DNA of 64,000 nucleotides from Roseicella sp. DB1501 (GCF_013112485.1 NZ_JABFHG010000002.1:1-64000); one strand, 5' to 3'. Numbered from the stretch's first letter, positions 42,864 through 53,755 are shown. Translations and numbers: made by a program. Notes: a model not told the origin generated them from the letters alone.

Positions 42864-43709
42864 ATGGGGATGACCTCAACCCTTACCCGCCCCGCCAGCC
42901 CGGCCCGCGGCCTTTCGCTCCACCCGCTGCATCCGGAATTCGGCGTGGAGTTTCGCGGCATCGACCTCGCGGCCGTGCCCTCGCCCTATCTCCTCGACCT
43001 GCTGCACGACGCCCTGATCGAGCACGGCGTGCTGCTGCTCCGCGGCCAGGGCGGCCTGGCCGAGAGCGTGGCGAGCGGCCTCGCTGCGCTGGAGGCCTCC
43101 CTGCTCGGCCAGGCGCTGCACCAGGCGCCCCCCGCCCTGCCCCTTTCGGTCGGCGCCGTGCCCGACCTGCCGCCGCCGGGCTGGGCCCCTGGCCCCTTCT
43201 GGCATGCGGATCGCAGCTATGCTGCCGAGCCCAGCCTCGCCTGCCTGCTGCACGCGACCGGGACCGAGATCGCGATCGGAAGCGAGATCGCCTTCGCCGA
43301 CCAGCGCCGCGCCCTGGCCAGCCTGCCGGCGGCGCTGCGCGACCATGCCGGCGCCCTGCGGGCCGTGCATGCGAATCCGCACGACCCGGCCGCCCGCACC
43401 GAGCATCCAATCGTGCGGCGGCATCCGGTGACGGGGGAGCCCTCTCTCTACGTCAACCCGGCCTTCACCACGCGCATCCTGAACCTGCCCACGGCGCAGA
43501 GCGACCGGCTGCTGCGGACGCTCCTCGCCGCCGCCACGGCGGAGGCGATCACCTGGCGGCATCGCTGGCAGGCCGGCGACGTCCTGATCTGGGACAATCG
43601 CTGCCTCCTGCACAGCGCGAGCAGCGGCCCCGCCCTGCAGTCGCTCCGCATCGAGGGCGACCGCCCGGTGCCGGCCTCGCAGCCGATGCCCTGGGTCATG
43701 GCCGGCTGA
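42864..43709 (+). CDS. TauD/TfdA-family 2-oxoglutarate dioxygenase
   Basis: A 281-residue Fe(II)/2-oxoglutarate dioxygenase. The iron ligands are H114 and D116 in FWHADRSY and H250 in CLLHSAS; R262 in SLRIEG would bind 2-oxoglutarate. LYVNPAFTTRI supports the TauD/TfdA family. The middle is shorter than in E. coli TauD. GGAG is five to six bases before ATG 42864; ATG 42813 would add 17 residues without similarity. Substrates in the family include taurine, alkyl sulfates and aryloxyacids; no sulfonate transporter is adjacent. Confidence 0.82.
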   Translation: MGMTSTLTRPASPARGLSLHPLHPEFGVEFRGIDLAAVPSPYLLDLLHDALIEHGVLLLRGQGGLAESVASGLAALEASLLGQALHQAPPALPLSVGAVPDLPPPGWAPGPFWHADRSYAAEPSLACLLHATGTEIAIGSEIAFADQRRALASLPAALRDHAGALRAVHANPHDPAARTEHPIVRRHPVTGEPSLYVNPAFTTRILNLPTAQSDRLLRTLLAAATAEAITWRHRWQAGDVLIWDNRCLLHSASSGPALQSLRIEGDRPVPASQPMPWVMAG

Positions 43710-43758
43710 CAGCCGGCCCTGTGCATGCTTGAAGCGGCACCCAGCGCCGGGGCCGCCC

Positions 43759-44340
43759 ATGCACATCCTGCTGATCGCCTGTCATCCACGCGATGACAGT
43801 TACAACGCCGTTCTGCGCCGGACGGTGCAGGCCACGCTCGAGGCCAAGGGGCATGAGGTGCGGCTGCGCGACCTCTATGCCGAGGATTTCCGCCCCGTTC
43901 TGTCGGCTGCGGAGCATGCGGTGACGAATGCGCCGGGCGCCAACCGCGCCGGCATCGAGCGGGAGGTGGAGGACCTGCACTGGGCCGAGGCGCTGGTGCT
44001 GGTCTACCCGACCTGGTGGTACGGGATGCCGGCCATGCTGAAGGGCTGGTTCGACCGGGTCTGGCTGCCCGGCATCGCCTTCCGCATCGGCCCCGGCGCG
44101 ATCGAGCCGCTGCTGACCAATATCCGGCGCATCGCCGTCGTCACCACCTACGGCTCGCCGCTCTGGCTGCTCTGGTATCTCGGCTGGCCCGACCGGAAGG
44201 TGGTGGGCCGGGGCCTGCGCCGCCTCTGCGCCCGCGACTGCCGGCTGGACTGGCACTACCTGACCCATATGGACCGGCGCGAGCGCTGGGAGCTGGAACG
44301 CTTCCTCACCCGCATCCGCGCCGCCTTCGCCGCCTGGTAG
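43759..44340 (+). CDS. NAD(P)H-dependent flavodoxin-like oxidoreductase
   Basis: A 193-residue flavodoxin-fold protein of the NQO/KefF/MdaB type. The flavin loop is ACHPRDDSYN near residue 7, followed by VLVYPTWWYGMPAMLKGWFDRVW, the hallmark of this family, and VVTTYGSP. It reduces quinones or similar acceptors. ATG 43759 places the first beta strand (MHILLIACHP) correctly. Not obviously part of an operon. Confidence 0.87.
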   Translation: MHILLIACHPRDDSYNAVLRRTVQATLEAKGHEVRLRDLYAEDFRPVLSAAEHAVTNAPGANRAGIEREVEDLHWAEALVLVYPTWWYGMPAMLKGWFDRVWLPGIAFRIGPGAIEPLLTNIRRIAVVTTYGSPLWLLWYLGWPDRKVVGRGLRRLCARDCRLDWHYLTHMDRRERWELERFLTRIRAAFAAW

Positions 44341-44361
44341 GATCGCGGCGGCCACGCCTGC

Positions 44362-45510
44362 TTATCGCAGCAGGCGCCGCATGGCGGTGAGGAAGGCCTC
44401 CACATCCGCCTCATCGTTGTAGACATGCGGACTGATGCGCATCCGGCCGAGCCGCGGCGCGACATACACGCCCGCCGCGGCCAGCCCCTCGATCAGCCCC
44501 TCCGGCATGCCGCGCGGGAAGCCGAGGCTCAGCACATGCGGCGCCCGCACCCACGTCGCCGGCACATCGACCGGCAGCCCCGCCAGGCCGGCGCCGAGCA
44601 TCTCGGTCAGCATGGCGAGGCGGGCGGCGATGGCGGCATGGCCCCAGGCGGCCATCATCTCCATCCCGACGGCGGCCATGCCGAGCGAGATGAAATGGTC
44701 CCGCTCGCCCATGTCGAAACGCTGCGCCCCCTCGGCGAAGGCGAGGTCGGCGAAATAGGGCGCCCGTTCCGCCGCGACGGATTTCCGCGAATAGCTCGTC
44801 TGCTCGAGCGGCACCCCCTCCTGCCAGCGCTTCGCCACGTAGAGGAAGGCGCGGCCGTAGGGGCCGAGCACCCATTTATAGGTCGGGAAGATCAGGAAAT
44901 CCGGGTCGAGCCGCGCCACGTCGATCGGCAGCACGCCGGCATGGTGCGTGGCATCGACCAGCAGCGCCGCCCCCTGCCGCCGCAGCGCCGCCTGCACCGC
45001 ATCGAGATCCACCAGCCCGCCGTCCGACCAGTGGACCGAGGAGATTGAGGCCAGGGCCAGCGGCGCCGCGCCCGGCCGCTTGATCGCCGCGAGCAGCGCC
45101 GCGGTCCAGTCGCCATCCGACGGGCGTGCCACCGCCTCGGTCACGAAGCCGCCGGCCGGCGCCCGCTGCATCCATTCGAGGGTCGGGGCGCTGTGGTCGT
45201 CGGCCAGCAGGATCACCCGGCTGCCCGCCGGGATCGGCAGGATCTTGCCGGCCGTGGCGACGCCGAAGCCGACCGAGGAGACGAGGGCTATATCCGCCGG
45301 CGCGGCCCCGATCAGCGCCGCCGCCGCGGCGCGGGCGCGGGCGAACTCGCCGGCCTGCTCCGCCGGGCCCCAGCGCCAGGGCTGCGCCTTGCGCGCGACC
45401 CCCTCATGCCCCGCCGCCTGCACCGGCTTCGGCAGCGGGCTCCAGGAGGCGGCGTTGAGATAGGCAACCTCGCGCGGGATGTCGAAGAGGTGGCGTTGCG
45501 ATGCGAGCAT
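44362..45510 (-). CDS. Class V aminotransferase (cysteine-desulfurase-like fold)
   Basis: A 382-residue PLP enzyme. The cofactor lysine is K212 in FPTYKWVLGPYG, and D187 in LLVDATHHAG would hold the pyridine nitrogen. The His stacking position appears as SSVHWSDGG. There is no persulfide cysteine near residue 330, so it is not a classical desulfurase. It is the last gene of a minus-strand unit, 76 bases after the amidohydrolase. The reaction could be transamination, deamination or epimerase-like; the substrate is unknown. Confidence 0.83.
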   Translation of the reverse strand: MLASQRHLFDIPREVAYLNAASWSPLPKPVQAAGHEGVARKAQPWRWGPAEQAGEFARARAAAAALIGAAPADIALVSSVGFGVATAGKILPIPAGSRVILLADDHSAPTLEWMQRAPAGGFVTEAVARPSDGDWTAALLAAIKRPGAAPLALASISSVHWSDGGLVDLDAVQAALRRQGAALLVDATHHAGVLPIDVARLDPDFLIFPTYKWVLGPYGRAFLYVAKRWQEGVPLEQTSYSRKSVAAERAPYFADLAFAEGAQRFDMGERDHFISLGMAAVGMEMMAAWGHAAIAARLAMLTEMLGAGLAGLPVDVPATWVRAPHVLSLGFPRGMPEGLIEGLAAAGVYVAPRLGRMRISPHVYNDEADVEAFLTAMRRLLR

Positions 45511-45586
45511 GCGGTCCCCTTTCCAGACGGGTGACGATGCCGTCCACCGGCATTCTCGGCCGCTGGCCCGCCGATGCAAGGGCGGC

Positions 45587-46939
45587 TCAGCCCGGCCCGG
45601 TGCCGAGCACGGCGTCGAGCTCCCGCCAGTCGGGCAGCTCGGCCTGCAGCACCCGGCCGCCGCGCAGCACGATCCGGTCGCTCTGCGGCCGGCTGAGCAG
45701 CTCGGTCATGCCGCGGGCCCGAAACAGCAGCAGGTCCGCCGCGACACCCCGGCGCAGCCAGCCCGCCTCCGGCATTCCCATGGCGGCGGCCGGCGTGGCG
45801 CAGGCGGCGCGCGGCCAGTCCTCCCCCGCATGGTCGAGCTGCAGGATCCGCACCGCCTCGCGATACACTTCGACCATGTCGAGATCGCCATAGGCGTAGA
45901 ACGGGTCGCGGGTGTTGTCCGAGGCGACGGAGACCGGCACGCCCGCCGCCCGGAACTCGTGCACCAGGGTGACGCCGCGCCAGCGCGGCGTGCGGCCGGG
46001 CGCGCGGTCCTGCAGGTACATGTTGCACATCGGCAGGACGATGATGGCGATTCCCGCCTCGGCGCAGGCCGCGATGGTCGCGCGCGCCAGCTCTTCCGGC
46101 TGCAGCGCCAGCGAGCAGCAATGGCCGCACTGGATGCGGCCGCGGAAGCCGCGCCGCAGGGCGGTGCGGGCGATCTCGATCAGGGCGCGGGAGCCGGTCT
46201 CGCCGCTCTCGTCCACATGCAGGTCGCAATCGAGGCCGCGCGCCTCGGCCAGCGTGAAGAAGCGGTCGAGCATCGGCTGGAAATCATCGGGCAGCCGGTC
46301 ATGCACCCCGCCCGAGAGGCGGGTGACCATGCCGAGCACGCCGCCTGCTTCCGCCACGATATCGGCCAGCCGCTCGCCATCCTCGCCCTGGAAGCGGTCG
46401 AGCGGCGCGATCGAGCAGCCCTGCAGGGCGATGCGCCCGGCCCAGCGCTCCCGCAGCCGGCGGAAGACGCGCCAGGAGCCGGGATCGCGCGGCGCGAAGC
46501 TTTCCAGATGCGTGCGGATCGCCACCGTGCCATGCGCATGGGCGGCGCGCAGGCTCCAGTCGAAGCGCGCCTCGATATCGGCATCGGTCCAGCCGGCGCG
46601 GTCCTCGGCGCAGGCGGTCAGCGCGCCGAGGAAATCGCCGGTCGGATTGGCATGGCGCGGCCAGATATGGCCCTTGTCGAGATGGGTATGGCCATCGACC
46701 AGGCCGGGCCAGACCTGGCCGCCCTCGCAATCCGGCCCCTCGGCGGCGCTGCCCGCCGGGGCCAGGGCGGCGATGCGGCCATCGGCGATCCGCAGGTCGA
46801 GGCGGACCAGCCCCTGCGCATCCAGAGGCCCGGGCGGCGCCCCGGCGACCAGCGCCGCCGGCGCCCGCGCATCGCGCAGCCAGTAGTCGGCGCCGCCGGC
46901 CTGGATCGCCCCGCGCAGCCGGTCCATCGCCAGGCTCAT
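45587..46939 (-). CDS. Cytosine-deaminase-like amidohydrolase
   Basis: A 450-residue metal-dependent amidohydrolase. The metal motif GHTHLDKGH (H84, H86) matches cytosine deaminase (CodA) and N-isopropylammelide hydrolase; HVDESGE, GHCCSL and SDNTRDPFYAYGDLDM follow in the expected order. ATG 46939 overlaps the permease stop (ATGA), so uptake and deamination appear coupled. Cytosine, isocytosine or a triazine/pyrimidine analogue is a plausible substrate by family; this is inference. Confidence 0.84.
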   Translation of the reverse strand: MSLAMDRLRGAIQAGGADYWLRDARAPAALVAGAPPGPLDAQGLVRLDLRIADGRIAALAPAGSAAEGPDCEGGQVWPGLVDGHTHLDKGHIWPRHANPTGDFLGALTACAEDRAGWTDADIEARFDWSLRAAHAHGTVAIRTHLESFAPRDPGSWRVFRRLRERWAGRIALQGCSIAPLDRFQGEDGERLADIVAEAGGVLGMVTRLSGGVHDRLPDDFQPMLDRFFTLAEARGLDCDLHVDESGETGSRALIEIARTALRRGFRGRIQCGHCCSLALQPEELARATIAACAEAGIAIIVLPMCNMYLQDRAPGRTPRWRGVTLVHEFRAAGVPVSVASDNTRDPFYAYGDLDMVEVYREAVRILQLDHAGEDWPRAACATPAAAMGMPEAGWLRRGVAADLLLFRARGMTELLSRPQSDRIVLRGGRVLQAELPDWRELDAVLGTGPG

Positions 46940-47742
46940 CGCCGCTCTCCCCTCTCCATGGCGCTCTCGTGCCAGCGCCGCAGCAGCAGCTGCGACAGCA
47001 GGCTCAGGGCCAGGAAGATGGCGATGCCGGCCCCCGAGATCAGCACCAGCGCGGCGAACATGCGCGGGATGCGGAGCTGGTAGCCGGCCTCCAGGATGCG
47101 GTAGGCGAGGCCGGAGGCGCGCCCCCCGGTGCCGAGCACGAATTCGGCGACGATGGCGCCGATGAGGGAGAGTCCGCCCGAGATCCGGAGGCCGGCGAGG
47201 AAATAGGGCATCGCCGTCGGCAGCCGCAGCCGCCACAGCACCTGCCAGCGGCTGGCACCGTAGAGGCGGAAGAGGTCGAGCAGGTTGTGGTCGGTGCTGT
47301 TCAGCCCGACCGTGGTGTTCGAGAGGATCGGGAAGAAGGCGACGATCCAGGCGCAGATCAGCAGGGAAAGCGTGACGTCGTCGACCCAGATGATGATCAG
47401 CGGCGCGATGGCGACGACCGGCGTCACCTGCAGGATGACGGCATAGGGAAACAGCGACAGCTCCAGCAGCCGCGACTGGGCGAAGAGCACCGCCAGCAGC
47501 AGCCCCAGCGAGGCGGCGATCAGCAGGGCGAGCAGCGTGATCTTCAGCGTCACCAGCAGCGAGGCGGAGAGCGTGGCCCAATCCTCCACCAGCGCCCCGG
47601 CGATGGCGACCGGCCCCGGCACGACATAGGGCGGGATGCCGGCGAGGCGCAGCCAGGCCTCCCATCCGCCCAGCAACAGCAGGCCGAGGCCGAGCGGCGC
47701 CAGGATGCGCAGCCAGCGCTGGCCACCGGACGCGCCGCTCAT
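46936..47742 (-). CDS. ABC transporter permease (NitT/TauT type)
   Basis: A 268-residue permease with about six membrane segments. The coupling loop LFRLYGASRWQVLWRLRLPTAMPYFLAGLRISG is characteristic of SsuC/TauC/ThiX-type permeases. It overlaps the ATPase gene and the amidohydrolase gene by four bases each. Substrate choice rests with a binding protein that is not in this unit. Confidence 0.88.
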   Translation of the reverse strand: MSGASGGQRWLRILAPLGLGLLLLGGWEAWLRLAGIPPYVVPGPVAIAGALVEDWATLSASLLVTLKITLLALLIAASLGLLLAVLFAQSRLLELSLFPYAVILQVTPVVAIAPLIIIWVDDVTLSLLICAWIVAFFPILSNTTVGLNSTDHNLLDLFRLYGASRWQVLWRLRLPTAMPYFLAGLRISGGLSLIGAIVAEFVLGTGGRASGLAYRILEAGYQLRIPRMFAALVLISGAGIAIFLALSLLSQLLLRRWHESAMERGERR

Positions 47743-48518
47743 GCCGGGGAGACCGCCATCGCCTCGCCCAGCGTCGCCGAGACGGCGCGGCACTGCGCGG
47801 CGTATTCGGCCGAGGTGCGGAAGGCCTCGCCGCGCGGCGCCGGGGCGGTCACGCCGAGCTCGGCATGGATGCGGCCGGGCCGCGGCGCCATCACCGCGAT
47901 GCGGCGCGCCAGGTAGACGCTCTCGAAGACCGAATGGGTCACGAAGATCACGGTAAAGCGGGCCGCCTCCCAGAGCGCGAGCAGGTCGTTGTTCAGCCGA
48001 TGCCGGGTGATCTCGTCGAGCGCCGCGAAGGGCTCGTCCATCAGCAGCAGGCGCGGCCGCGTCACCAGGGCGCGGGCGATGGAGACGCGCATGCGCATGC
48101 CGCCCGAGAGGGTGCGGGGATAGGCCTGCTCGAAGCCCCGAAGCTCGACCCGGGCGAGCGACTCGGCGGCCCGCGCCGCCGCCTCGCGCCGCGGCATGCC
48201 GGCGAGGCGCAGCGGCAGCGCGACATTGGCGAGCGCCGTGGCCCAGGGCATCAGCGTCGGCTCCTGGAAGACGAAGCCGATGTCGCGCGGCCCGGGCCGG
48301 CCATGAGGCCAGTCGATGCGCCCCTCGCTCGGCGCGGCGAGGCGGGCGATCAGCCGCAGCAGGGTGGACTTGCCGCAGCCCGAGGGGCCGAGCAGGGCGA
48401 GGAAATCGCCCTGCGCCACCGCGAGATCGATCCCCTGTACGGCCAGCGTCCCTGTGGCGTAGCGCTTCCCGACGCCCCGCAGGACGAGCAGGCTCCCCGT
48501 CTCGTCGCCACCCTGCAT
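47739..48518 (-). CDS. ABC transporter ATP-binding protein (NitT/TauT type)
   Basis: A 259-residue ATPase. Walker A GPSGCGKST, FVFQEPTLMPW, signature LSGGMRMRVSIARAL, Walker B LLLMDEPFAALDE and H-loop VTHSVFES are intact and of the SsuB/TauB kind. ATG 48518 is the first gene start of a four-gene unit (ATPase, permease, amidohydrolase, aminotransferase). No periplasmic binding protein is encoded alongside, which is unusual for an importer. Confidence 0.9.
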   Translation of the reverse strand: MQGGDETGSLLVLRGVGKRYATGTLAVQGIDLAVAQGDFLALLGPSGCGKSTLLRLIARLAAPSEGRIDWPHGRPGPRDIGFVFQEPTLMPWATALANVALPLRLAGMPRREAAARAAESLARVELRGFEQAYPRTLSGGMRMRVSIARALVTRPRLLLMDEPFAALDEITRHRLNNDLLALWEAARFTVIFVTHSVFESVYLARRIAVMAPRPGRIHAELGVTAPAPRGEAFRTSAEYAAQCRAVSATLGEAMAVSPA

Positions 48519-48586
48519 GCCATCCCCTTGCGCATGATCGGCGCAGCATGCCGCAGCGCGGGAGGGAACGGAACGCGCCGCCCCCG

Positions 48587-50020
48587 TCACGCCGCGCGCG
48601 CGACCTCGCGGAACAGCGCGGCGTAGCGCGCGGCGGAGCGGCGCCAGGAGACGTCGCAGCGCATGGCATTGGCGCGGATGCGCGACCAGGCCGCGGCATC
48701 AGTGATGAGCGCGGCGGCATGCCCCAGGGCGCCGGCCAGGGCCGCCGCGTCGCCGGGGGGGAATTGCAGGCCGCTGGCGCAGCCCGCCGCCAGCGCCGCC
48801 TCATTGGCATCGATCACCGTATCGGCCAGCCCGCCGGTGCGGGCGACGATCGGCGGCGCGCCGTAGCGCAGGGCGCAGAGCTGGGCGAGGCCACAGGGCT
48901 CGAAGCGCGAGGGCACCAGCACCGCGTCGGCGCCCCCATAGCAGAGCCGCGCCAGCGCCTCGTCGAAGCCGATCGCCGCGCCCACCCGGCCGGGATGCGC
49001 CGCGGCGACGGCGCGGCATCGTGCCTCGAGCGCCGGCTCGCCGGTGCCGAGGATGGCGAGCTGGCCCCCCGCCTCGAGCAGCGCCGGCAAGGCCTCGAGG
49101 ATGAGATCCATGCCCTTCTGCCAGGCGAGGCGACCGACGAAGGCGAAGAGCGGCGCCGCCGGATCGGGCAGCAGGCCGAAGTGCCCCTGCAACGCGGGCT
49201 TGTTCGCCGCGCGCGGCCCGGGCGCGGCCAGACTGAAGCGCTCGGCAAGCGCCGGGTCGGTGGCCGGGTCCCAGGCCGCATCGTCGAGCCCGTTCAGGAT
49301 GCCGCTCACCACCGCGGCGCGGCCGCGCAGCAGCCCGTCGAGCCCCATGCCGCCGGCCGGCGTGCGGATCTCGGCGGCATAGCTGGGCGAGACGGTGGTG
49401 ATGCGGTCGGCATACCAGAGCCCGGCCTTGAGGAAGCCGAGGCTGCCGAAATACTCCACGCCCTCGGTGCTCCAGGCCTCCCCCGGCAGGCCAAGGCGCG
49501 GGAAGAGCGCGGCCGGGAATTGCCCCTGGAAGGCCAGGTTGTGGATGGTGAAGACGGTCGGAACCTGCCGTGGCGCGAGATGCCGCAGATAGGCGCCAGC
49601 CAGTCCGGCCTGCCAGTCATGCGCATGCATCGCCTGGACGCCGAGCGCGGTCGCCGCCTCCGCCGCGGCCAGGCCGAGCGCGGCGAAGCGCTCGCCATTG
49701 TCCGGCCAGTCGCCGCCGCCCGGCGCGGCATAGGGGTTGCCGGCGCGGTCGAAGAGATGCGGCGCCTCGAGCGCCAGCAGGTCGAGCGCCCCGACCTGCG
49801 CCCGGCGCAGCCGGGCCGGGCCGAAGCGGTCGGAGAGGGTGAGGACGACCGGCGCATCGCCCACCGCCTGCATCACCGCCGGATAGCCGGGCAGCAGCGT
49901 GGTGACGTCGATGCCCTCCGTCGCCAGCGCCGCCGGGAGCGCCCCGACCACATCGGCCAGGCCGCCGGTCTTGACCAGGGGATAGGCCTCGGAGGCGACG
50001 GCGAGGACCCGCAGCGTCAT
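48587..50020 (-). CDS. glgA: Glycogen synthase
   Basis: A 477-residue GT5 glycogen synthase using ADP-glucose. The K17-TGGL motif at the N-terminus, [22 protein letters not shown] and the C-terminal [17 protein letters not shown] (with the catalytic Glu) are present. It overlaps glgC by four bases. The order is glgP-glgC-glgA; branching and debranching enzymes are not in the window. Confidence 0.95.
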   Translation of the reverse strand: MTLRVLAVASEAYPLVKTGGLADVVGALPAALATEGIDVTTLLPGYPAVMQAVGDAPVVLTLSDRFGPARLRRAQVGALDLLALEAPHLFDRAGNPYAAPGGGDWPDNGERFAALGLAAAEAATALGVQAMHAHDWQAGLAGAYLRHLAPRQVPTVFTIHNLAFQGQFPAALFPRLGLPGEAWSTEGVEYFGSLGFLKAGLWYADRITTVSPSYAAEIRTPAGGMGLDGLLRGRAAVVSGILNGLDDAAWDPATDPALAERFSLAAPGPRAANKPALQGHFGLLPDPAAPLFAFVGRLAWQKGMDLILEALPALLEAGGQLAILGTGEPALEARCRAVAAAHPGRVGAAIGFDEALARLCYGGADAVLVPSRFEPCGLAQLCALRYGAPPIVARTGGLADTVIDANEAALAAGCASGLQFPPGDAAALAGALGHAAALITDAAAWSRIRANAMRCDVSWRRSAARYAALFREVARAA

Positions 50021-51288
50021 GCCTCGATCCGGTCGAGCATCGCCTGGGTGACGAGGCAGATGCCCCGGTCGGTGCGTCGGAACCGCCGCGCATCGAGCGC
50101 CGGCTCCTCGCCGACCACGAGCCCCTCCGGGATATGGACGCCGCGATCCACCACGACGTTGCGCAGCCGCGCATGCCGGCCGACATCGACGCCGGGCAGC
50201 AGCACCGCACCCTCGATCTGCGCATAGGAATGCAGGCGGACGCCGGTGAAGAGCAGCGAGCGGCGGGCGGCGGCGCCGGAGACGATGCAGCCGCCCGAAA
50301 CCAGGGAGGAGATCGCCTCGCCGCGCCGGCCGGCCTGGTCATGGACGAACTTCGCCGGCGGCACCACCTCGCCATAGGTCCAGATCGGCCAGTCCTTGTC
50401 GAAGATGTCGAGTGGGGGCACGATATCGGTGAGGTCGATATTCGCCTCCCAATAGGCATCGACGGTGCCGACATCCCGCCAGTAGGGCGAGATCTCCATC
50501 GCGGAGCGGACGCAGCTTTCCTCGAATCGGTGCGCCTGGGCCGAGCCCTCCCGGACCATGCGAGGGATGATGTCCTTGCCAAAATCATGCGACGAGGCGG
50601 GGTCGGCGGCGTCGCGACGAAGCTGCTCGATCAGCACCCGCGTCTCGAAGACGTAGATGCCCATGCTGACGAAGGCGCTCTCGGGCGCGTCCGGCAGGCC
50701 GGGCGGATTGGCCGGCTTCTCGATGAAGTCGACGATCCGGTCGGCGGCGTCGACCTTGACCACGCCGAAGGCCGAGGCCTCGGCGCGCGGCACCGTCATG
50801 CAGGAGACCGTGACATCGGCGCGCCGGTCGAGGTGCTGCTGCAGCATCACCTCGTAATCCATCTTGTAGACGTGGTCGCCGGCCAGGATGACGATGTGGC
50901 GCGGCGCCAGGTCCTCGATGATGTCGATGTTCTGGTACACCGCGTCCGCCGTGCCGAGATACCAGTTGTGCTCCGAGACGCGCTGGCTCGCGGGCAGGAT
51001 GTCGAAGCTCTCGTTGCGCTCCGGCCGGAGGAAGGTCCAGGCGCGCTGCAGATGCCGGATGAGGCTGTGCGCCTTGTACTGGGTGGCGACGGCCATGCGC
51101 CGCACCCCCGAGTTCAGCGCGTTCGAGAGGGCGAAGTCGATGATGCGCGACTTCCCCCCGAAGAAGACGGCGGGCTTCGCCCGCTTGTCGGTCAGCTCCA
51201 TCAGCCGGCTGCCGCGGCCTCCGGCGAGGACGAAGGCCATGGCGGTGCGGGCGAGCGGCCCCTCGCTGCGCAGGTGGGATTGCGGCAT
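50017..51288 (-). CDS. glgC: Glucose-1-phosphate adenylyltransferase
   Basis: A 423-residue ADP-glucose pyrophosphorylase, the committed step of glycogen synthesis. N-terminal [28 protein letters not shown], the [12 protein letters not shown] block, the sugar-site FIEKPA and the C-terminal beta-helix are as in GlgC. GAGGGAGGAACG precedes ATG 51288. Allosteric control by central metabolites is known for the family. Confidence 0.95.
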   Translation of the reverse strand: MPQSHLRSEGPLARTAMAFVLAGGRGSRLMELTDKRAKPAVFFGGKSRIIDFALSNALNSGVRRMAVATQYKAHSLIRHLQRAWTFLRPERNESFDILPASQRVSEHNWYLGTADAVYQNIDIIEDLAPRHIVILAGDHVYKMDYEVMLQQHLDRRADVTVSCMTVPRAEASAFGVVKVDAADRIVDFIEKPANPPGLPDAPESAFVSMGIYVFETRVLIEQLRRDAADPASSHDFGKDIIPRMVREGSAQAHRFEESCVRSAMEISPYWRDVGTVDAYWEANIDLTDIVPPLDIFDKDWPIWTYGEVVPPAKFVHDQAGRRGEAISSLVSGGCIVSGAAARRSLLFTGVRLHSYAQIEGAVLLPGVDVGRHARLRNVVVDRGVHIPEGLVVGEEPALDARRFRRTDRGICLVTQAMLDRIEA

Positions 51289-51310
51289 CGTTCCTCCCTC
51301 CGGCAGCCTG

Positions 51311-53755
51311 TCAGCGGCGCACCGGGACGTTCCAGATCTCCCTCGCATATTCGGCGATGGTGCGGTCAGAGGAAAACCAGCCGACCCGCGCCGTGTTGAG
51401 GACCGCGCTGCGCATCCAGCCGGCCCGGTCCCCCCAGAGCGCATCGGCGCGGCGCTGCGCCTGGAAGTAGCTGTCGAAGTCCGAGGCCACCATGAAGTAG
51501 TCGTGGCCGCGGATCGAGCCCATGAGCTCGCGGTAGCGGCCGCGGTCGTCGGGCGAGAAGACGCCGGATTCGATCGCCTCCAGCACCTCGCCGAGCCGCG
51601 GCGAGGCCTGCACGGCCGCGATGCCATGCGTGCCGTCGCGCCGCCGCGCCTCCACCTCCTCGGTGGTCAGGCCGAAGATGAAGATGTTCGGCTCGCCCAC
51701 ATGCTCGAGGATCTCGACATTGGCGCCGTCCAGCGTGCCCATGGTGAGCGCGCCGTTCAGCGCCAGCTTCATGTTGCCGGTGCCAGACGCCTCCATCCCC
51801 GCGGTCGAGATCTGCTCGGAGAGGTCGGCCGCCGGCACGATGGTCTCGGCGAGGGAGACGTTGTAGTTCGGCAGGAAGGCGACCTTCAGCCGGTCGCGCA
51901 CCGTCGGGTCGTCGTTCACCACCCGCGCCACGTCATGCGCCAGCTTGATGATCAGCTTGGCCCGGTGGTAGCTCGCCGCCGCCTTGCCGGCGAAGATCTT
52001 CACCCGCGGCGCCCAGTCGAGATGCGGCTGCGAGCGGATCGCGTCATAGAGCGCGACCGTCTCGAGGATGTTGAGCAGCTGTCGCTTGTATTCGTGGATG
52101 CGCTTGATCTGCACGTCGAACATCGCGTCGGGATCGACGCGGAGGTCAAGCTGCTGGCGGATCAGCGCCGCCAGCGCCTCCTTGTTGCTGCGCTTGACCG
52201 CGGCGAAGCGGTCCCGGAAGCCGGCATCCGAGGCCTGCTTCGCCAGCCCCTCCAGCAGCCCGGCATCATCGAGCACCTCCGGCCCCACCGCCTCGGTCAG
52301 CAGGCCGGTCAGGCCGGGATTGGACTGTTGCAGCCAGCGGCGGAAGGTGATGCCGTTGGTCTTGTTGACGATGCGGTCGGGCGCGAGCTGGTGGAAATCG
52401 CGGAAGACGGTCTTCTTCAGCAGCTCCGAATGCAGGGCGGAGACGCCGTTGACCTTGTGCGAGCCGACGAAGGCGAGATGGCCCATGCGCACCCGCCGGC
52501 CATGCCCCTCCTCGATCAGCGAGACGGAGGAGAACAGCCGCACGTCGCCCGGCCAGCGGGCGCGGACCGAATCGAGGTGGTGGGCGTTGATCAGGTAGAT
52601 GATCTGCATGTGGCGCGGCAGCAGCCGCTCCATCAGCGGCACCGGCCAGCTCTCGAGCGCCTCGGGCAGCAGGGTGTGGTTGGTGTAGCTGATCGAGCCG
52701 CGCGTCACCGTCCAGGCCTCGTCCCAGGGCATGCCGTGCAGGTCGACGCAGATGCGCATCAGCTCGGCGACCGCGATCGCCGGATGGGTGTCGTTGAGCT
52801 GGATCGCCACCTTGTCCGGCAGCGAGCGCAGGTCGCCATAGACCCGGAGATGCCGCCGCACGAGGTCCTGCAGCGCGGCCGAGGTGAAGAAATACTCCTG
52901 CCGCAGGCGGAGCTCCTGCCCGGCGGGGGACTCGTCAGACGGGTAGAGGACCTTGCTGATCGCCTCCTGCCGCACCCGGTCGGCGAGCGCGCCGACATGG
53001 TCGCCGTAATTGAAGGCCTCGAGCTTCAGCGGATCGAGCGCCCGGGCCGACCAGAGCCGCAGCGTGTTGACGTGCCGGCCGCGCCAGCCGACCACCGGGG
53101 TGTCGTAGGCGACGGCCTGCACCGTCTCGGCCGGGTGCCAGACATGCCGCACCTCCTCCTCCGAGACCCGCACCGCCTCCACCGAGCCGCCGAAGCCGAT
53201 ATCGTGCGCGATCTCGGGCCGGGCGAATTCCCAAGGGTTGCCGAAGGTCAGCCAGTCCTCGGGGTATTCGTGCTGCCAGCCCTCGCGCAGGATCTGGCGG
53301 AACAGCCCGTGCTCGTAGCGGATGCCGTAGCCGAAGGCCGGTATGCCGAGGCTGGCGAGGCTCTCCATGAAGCAGGCGGCCAGTCGCCCGAGGCCACCAT
53401 TGCCCAGCGCCGCGTCCGGCTCCTCCTGTCGCATCGTGTCGAAATCGACGCCGAGTGGCTGCAGCGCCTCGCGCAGCGGCTCGAGCAGGCCGAGATTGCT
53501 GACATTGTCCCGCAGCAGGCGGCCGACGAGGAATTCCAGGCTGAGATAGTAGACCTGCTTCTCGCCCTGCTCGTAGGCCGCCCGCGTCGCCTCCAGCCAG
53601 CGGTCGATGACCCGGTTGCGGACCGCCAGCGCGGTCGCCAGGAACCAGTCCCGGTCGCGCGCGCCGCTCCGGCTCTTGCCCATTTCATAGGTCAGCTTGC
53701 GGACGATGGCGTCGCGGAGGGCCGACGCATCGCCGGCCTGGTCTTGTGTCTGCAT
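51311..53755 (-). CDS. glgP: Glycogen/starch phosphorylase
   Basis: An 814-residue glycogen phosphorylase releasing glucose 1-phosphate. The PLP lysine lies in [19 protein letters not shown] near residue 664; [28 protein letters not shown] and [12 protein letters not shown] are all conserved. ATG 53755 and an in-frame GTG at 53767 are both possible. It is 22 bases upstream of glgC, so breakdown and synthesis genes are co-transcribed. The length is near the family norm. Confidence 0.95.
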   Translation of the reverse strand: MQTQDQAGDASALRDAIVRKLTYEMGKSRSGARDRDWFLATALAVRNRVIDRWLEATRAAYEQGEKQVYYLSLEFLVGRLLRDNVSNLGLLEPLREALQPLGVDFDTMRQEEPDAALGNGGLGRLAACFMESLASLGIPAFGYGIRYEHGLFRQILREGWQHEYPEDWLTFGNPWEFARPEIAHDIGFGGSVEAVRVSEEEVRHVWHPAETVQAVAYDTPVVGWRGRHVNTLRLWSARALDPLKLEAFNYGDHVGALADRVRQEAISKVLYPSDESPAGQELRLRQEYFFTSAALQDLVRRHLRVYGDLRSLPDKVAIQLNDTHPAIAVAELMRICVDLHGMPWDEAWTVTRGSISYTNHTLLPEALESWPVPLMERLLPRHMQIIYLINAHHLDSVRARWPGDVRLFSSVSLIEEGHGRRVRMGHLAFVGSHKVNGVSALHSELLKKTVFRDFHQLAPDRIVNKTNGITFRRWLQQSNPGLTGLLTEAVGPEVLDDAGLLEGLAKQASDAGFRDRFAAVKRSNKEALAALIRQQLDLRVDPDAMFDVQIKRIHEYKRQLLNILETVALYDAIRSQPHLDWAPRVKIFAGKAAASYHRAKLIIKLAHDVARVVNDDPTVRDRLKVAFLPNYNVSLAETIVPAADLSEQISTAGMEASGTGNMKLALNGALTMGTLDGANVEILEHVGEPNIFIFGLTTEEVEARRRDGTHGIAAVQASPRLGEVLEAIESGVFSPDDRGRYRELMGSIRGHDYFMVASDFDSYFQAQRRADALWGDRAGWMRSAVLNTARVGWFSSDRTIAEYAREIWNVPVRR

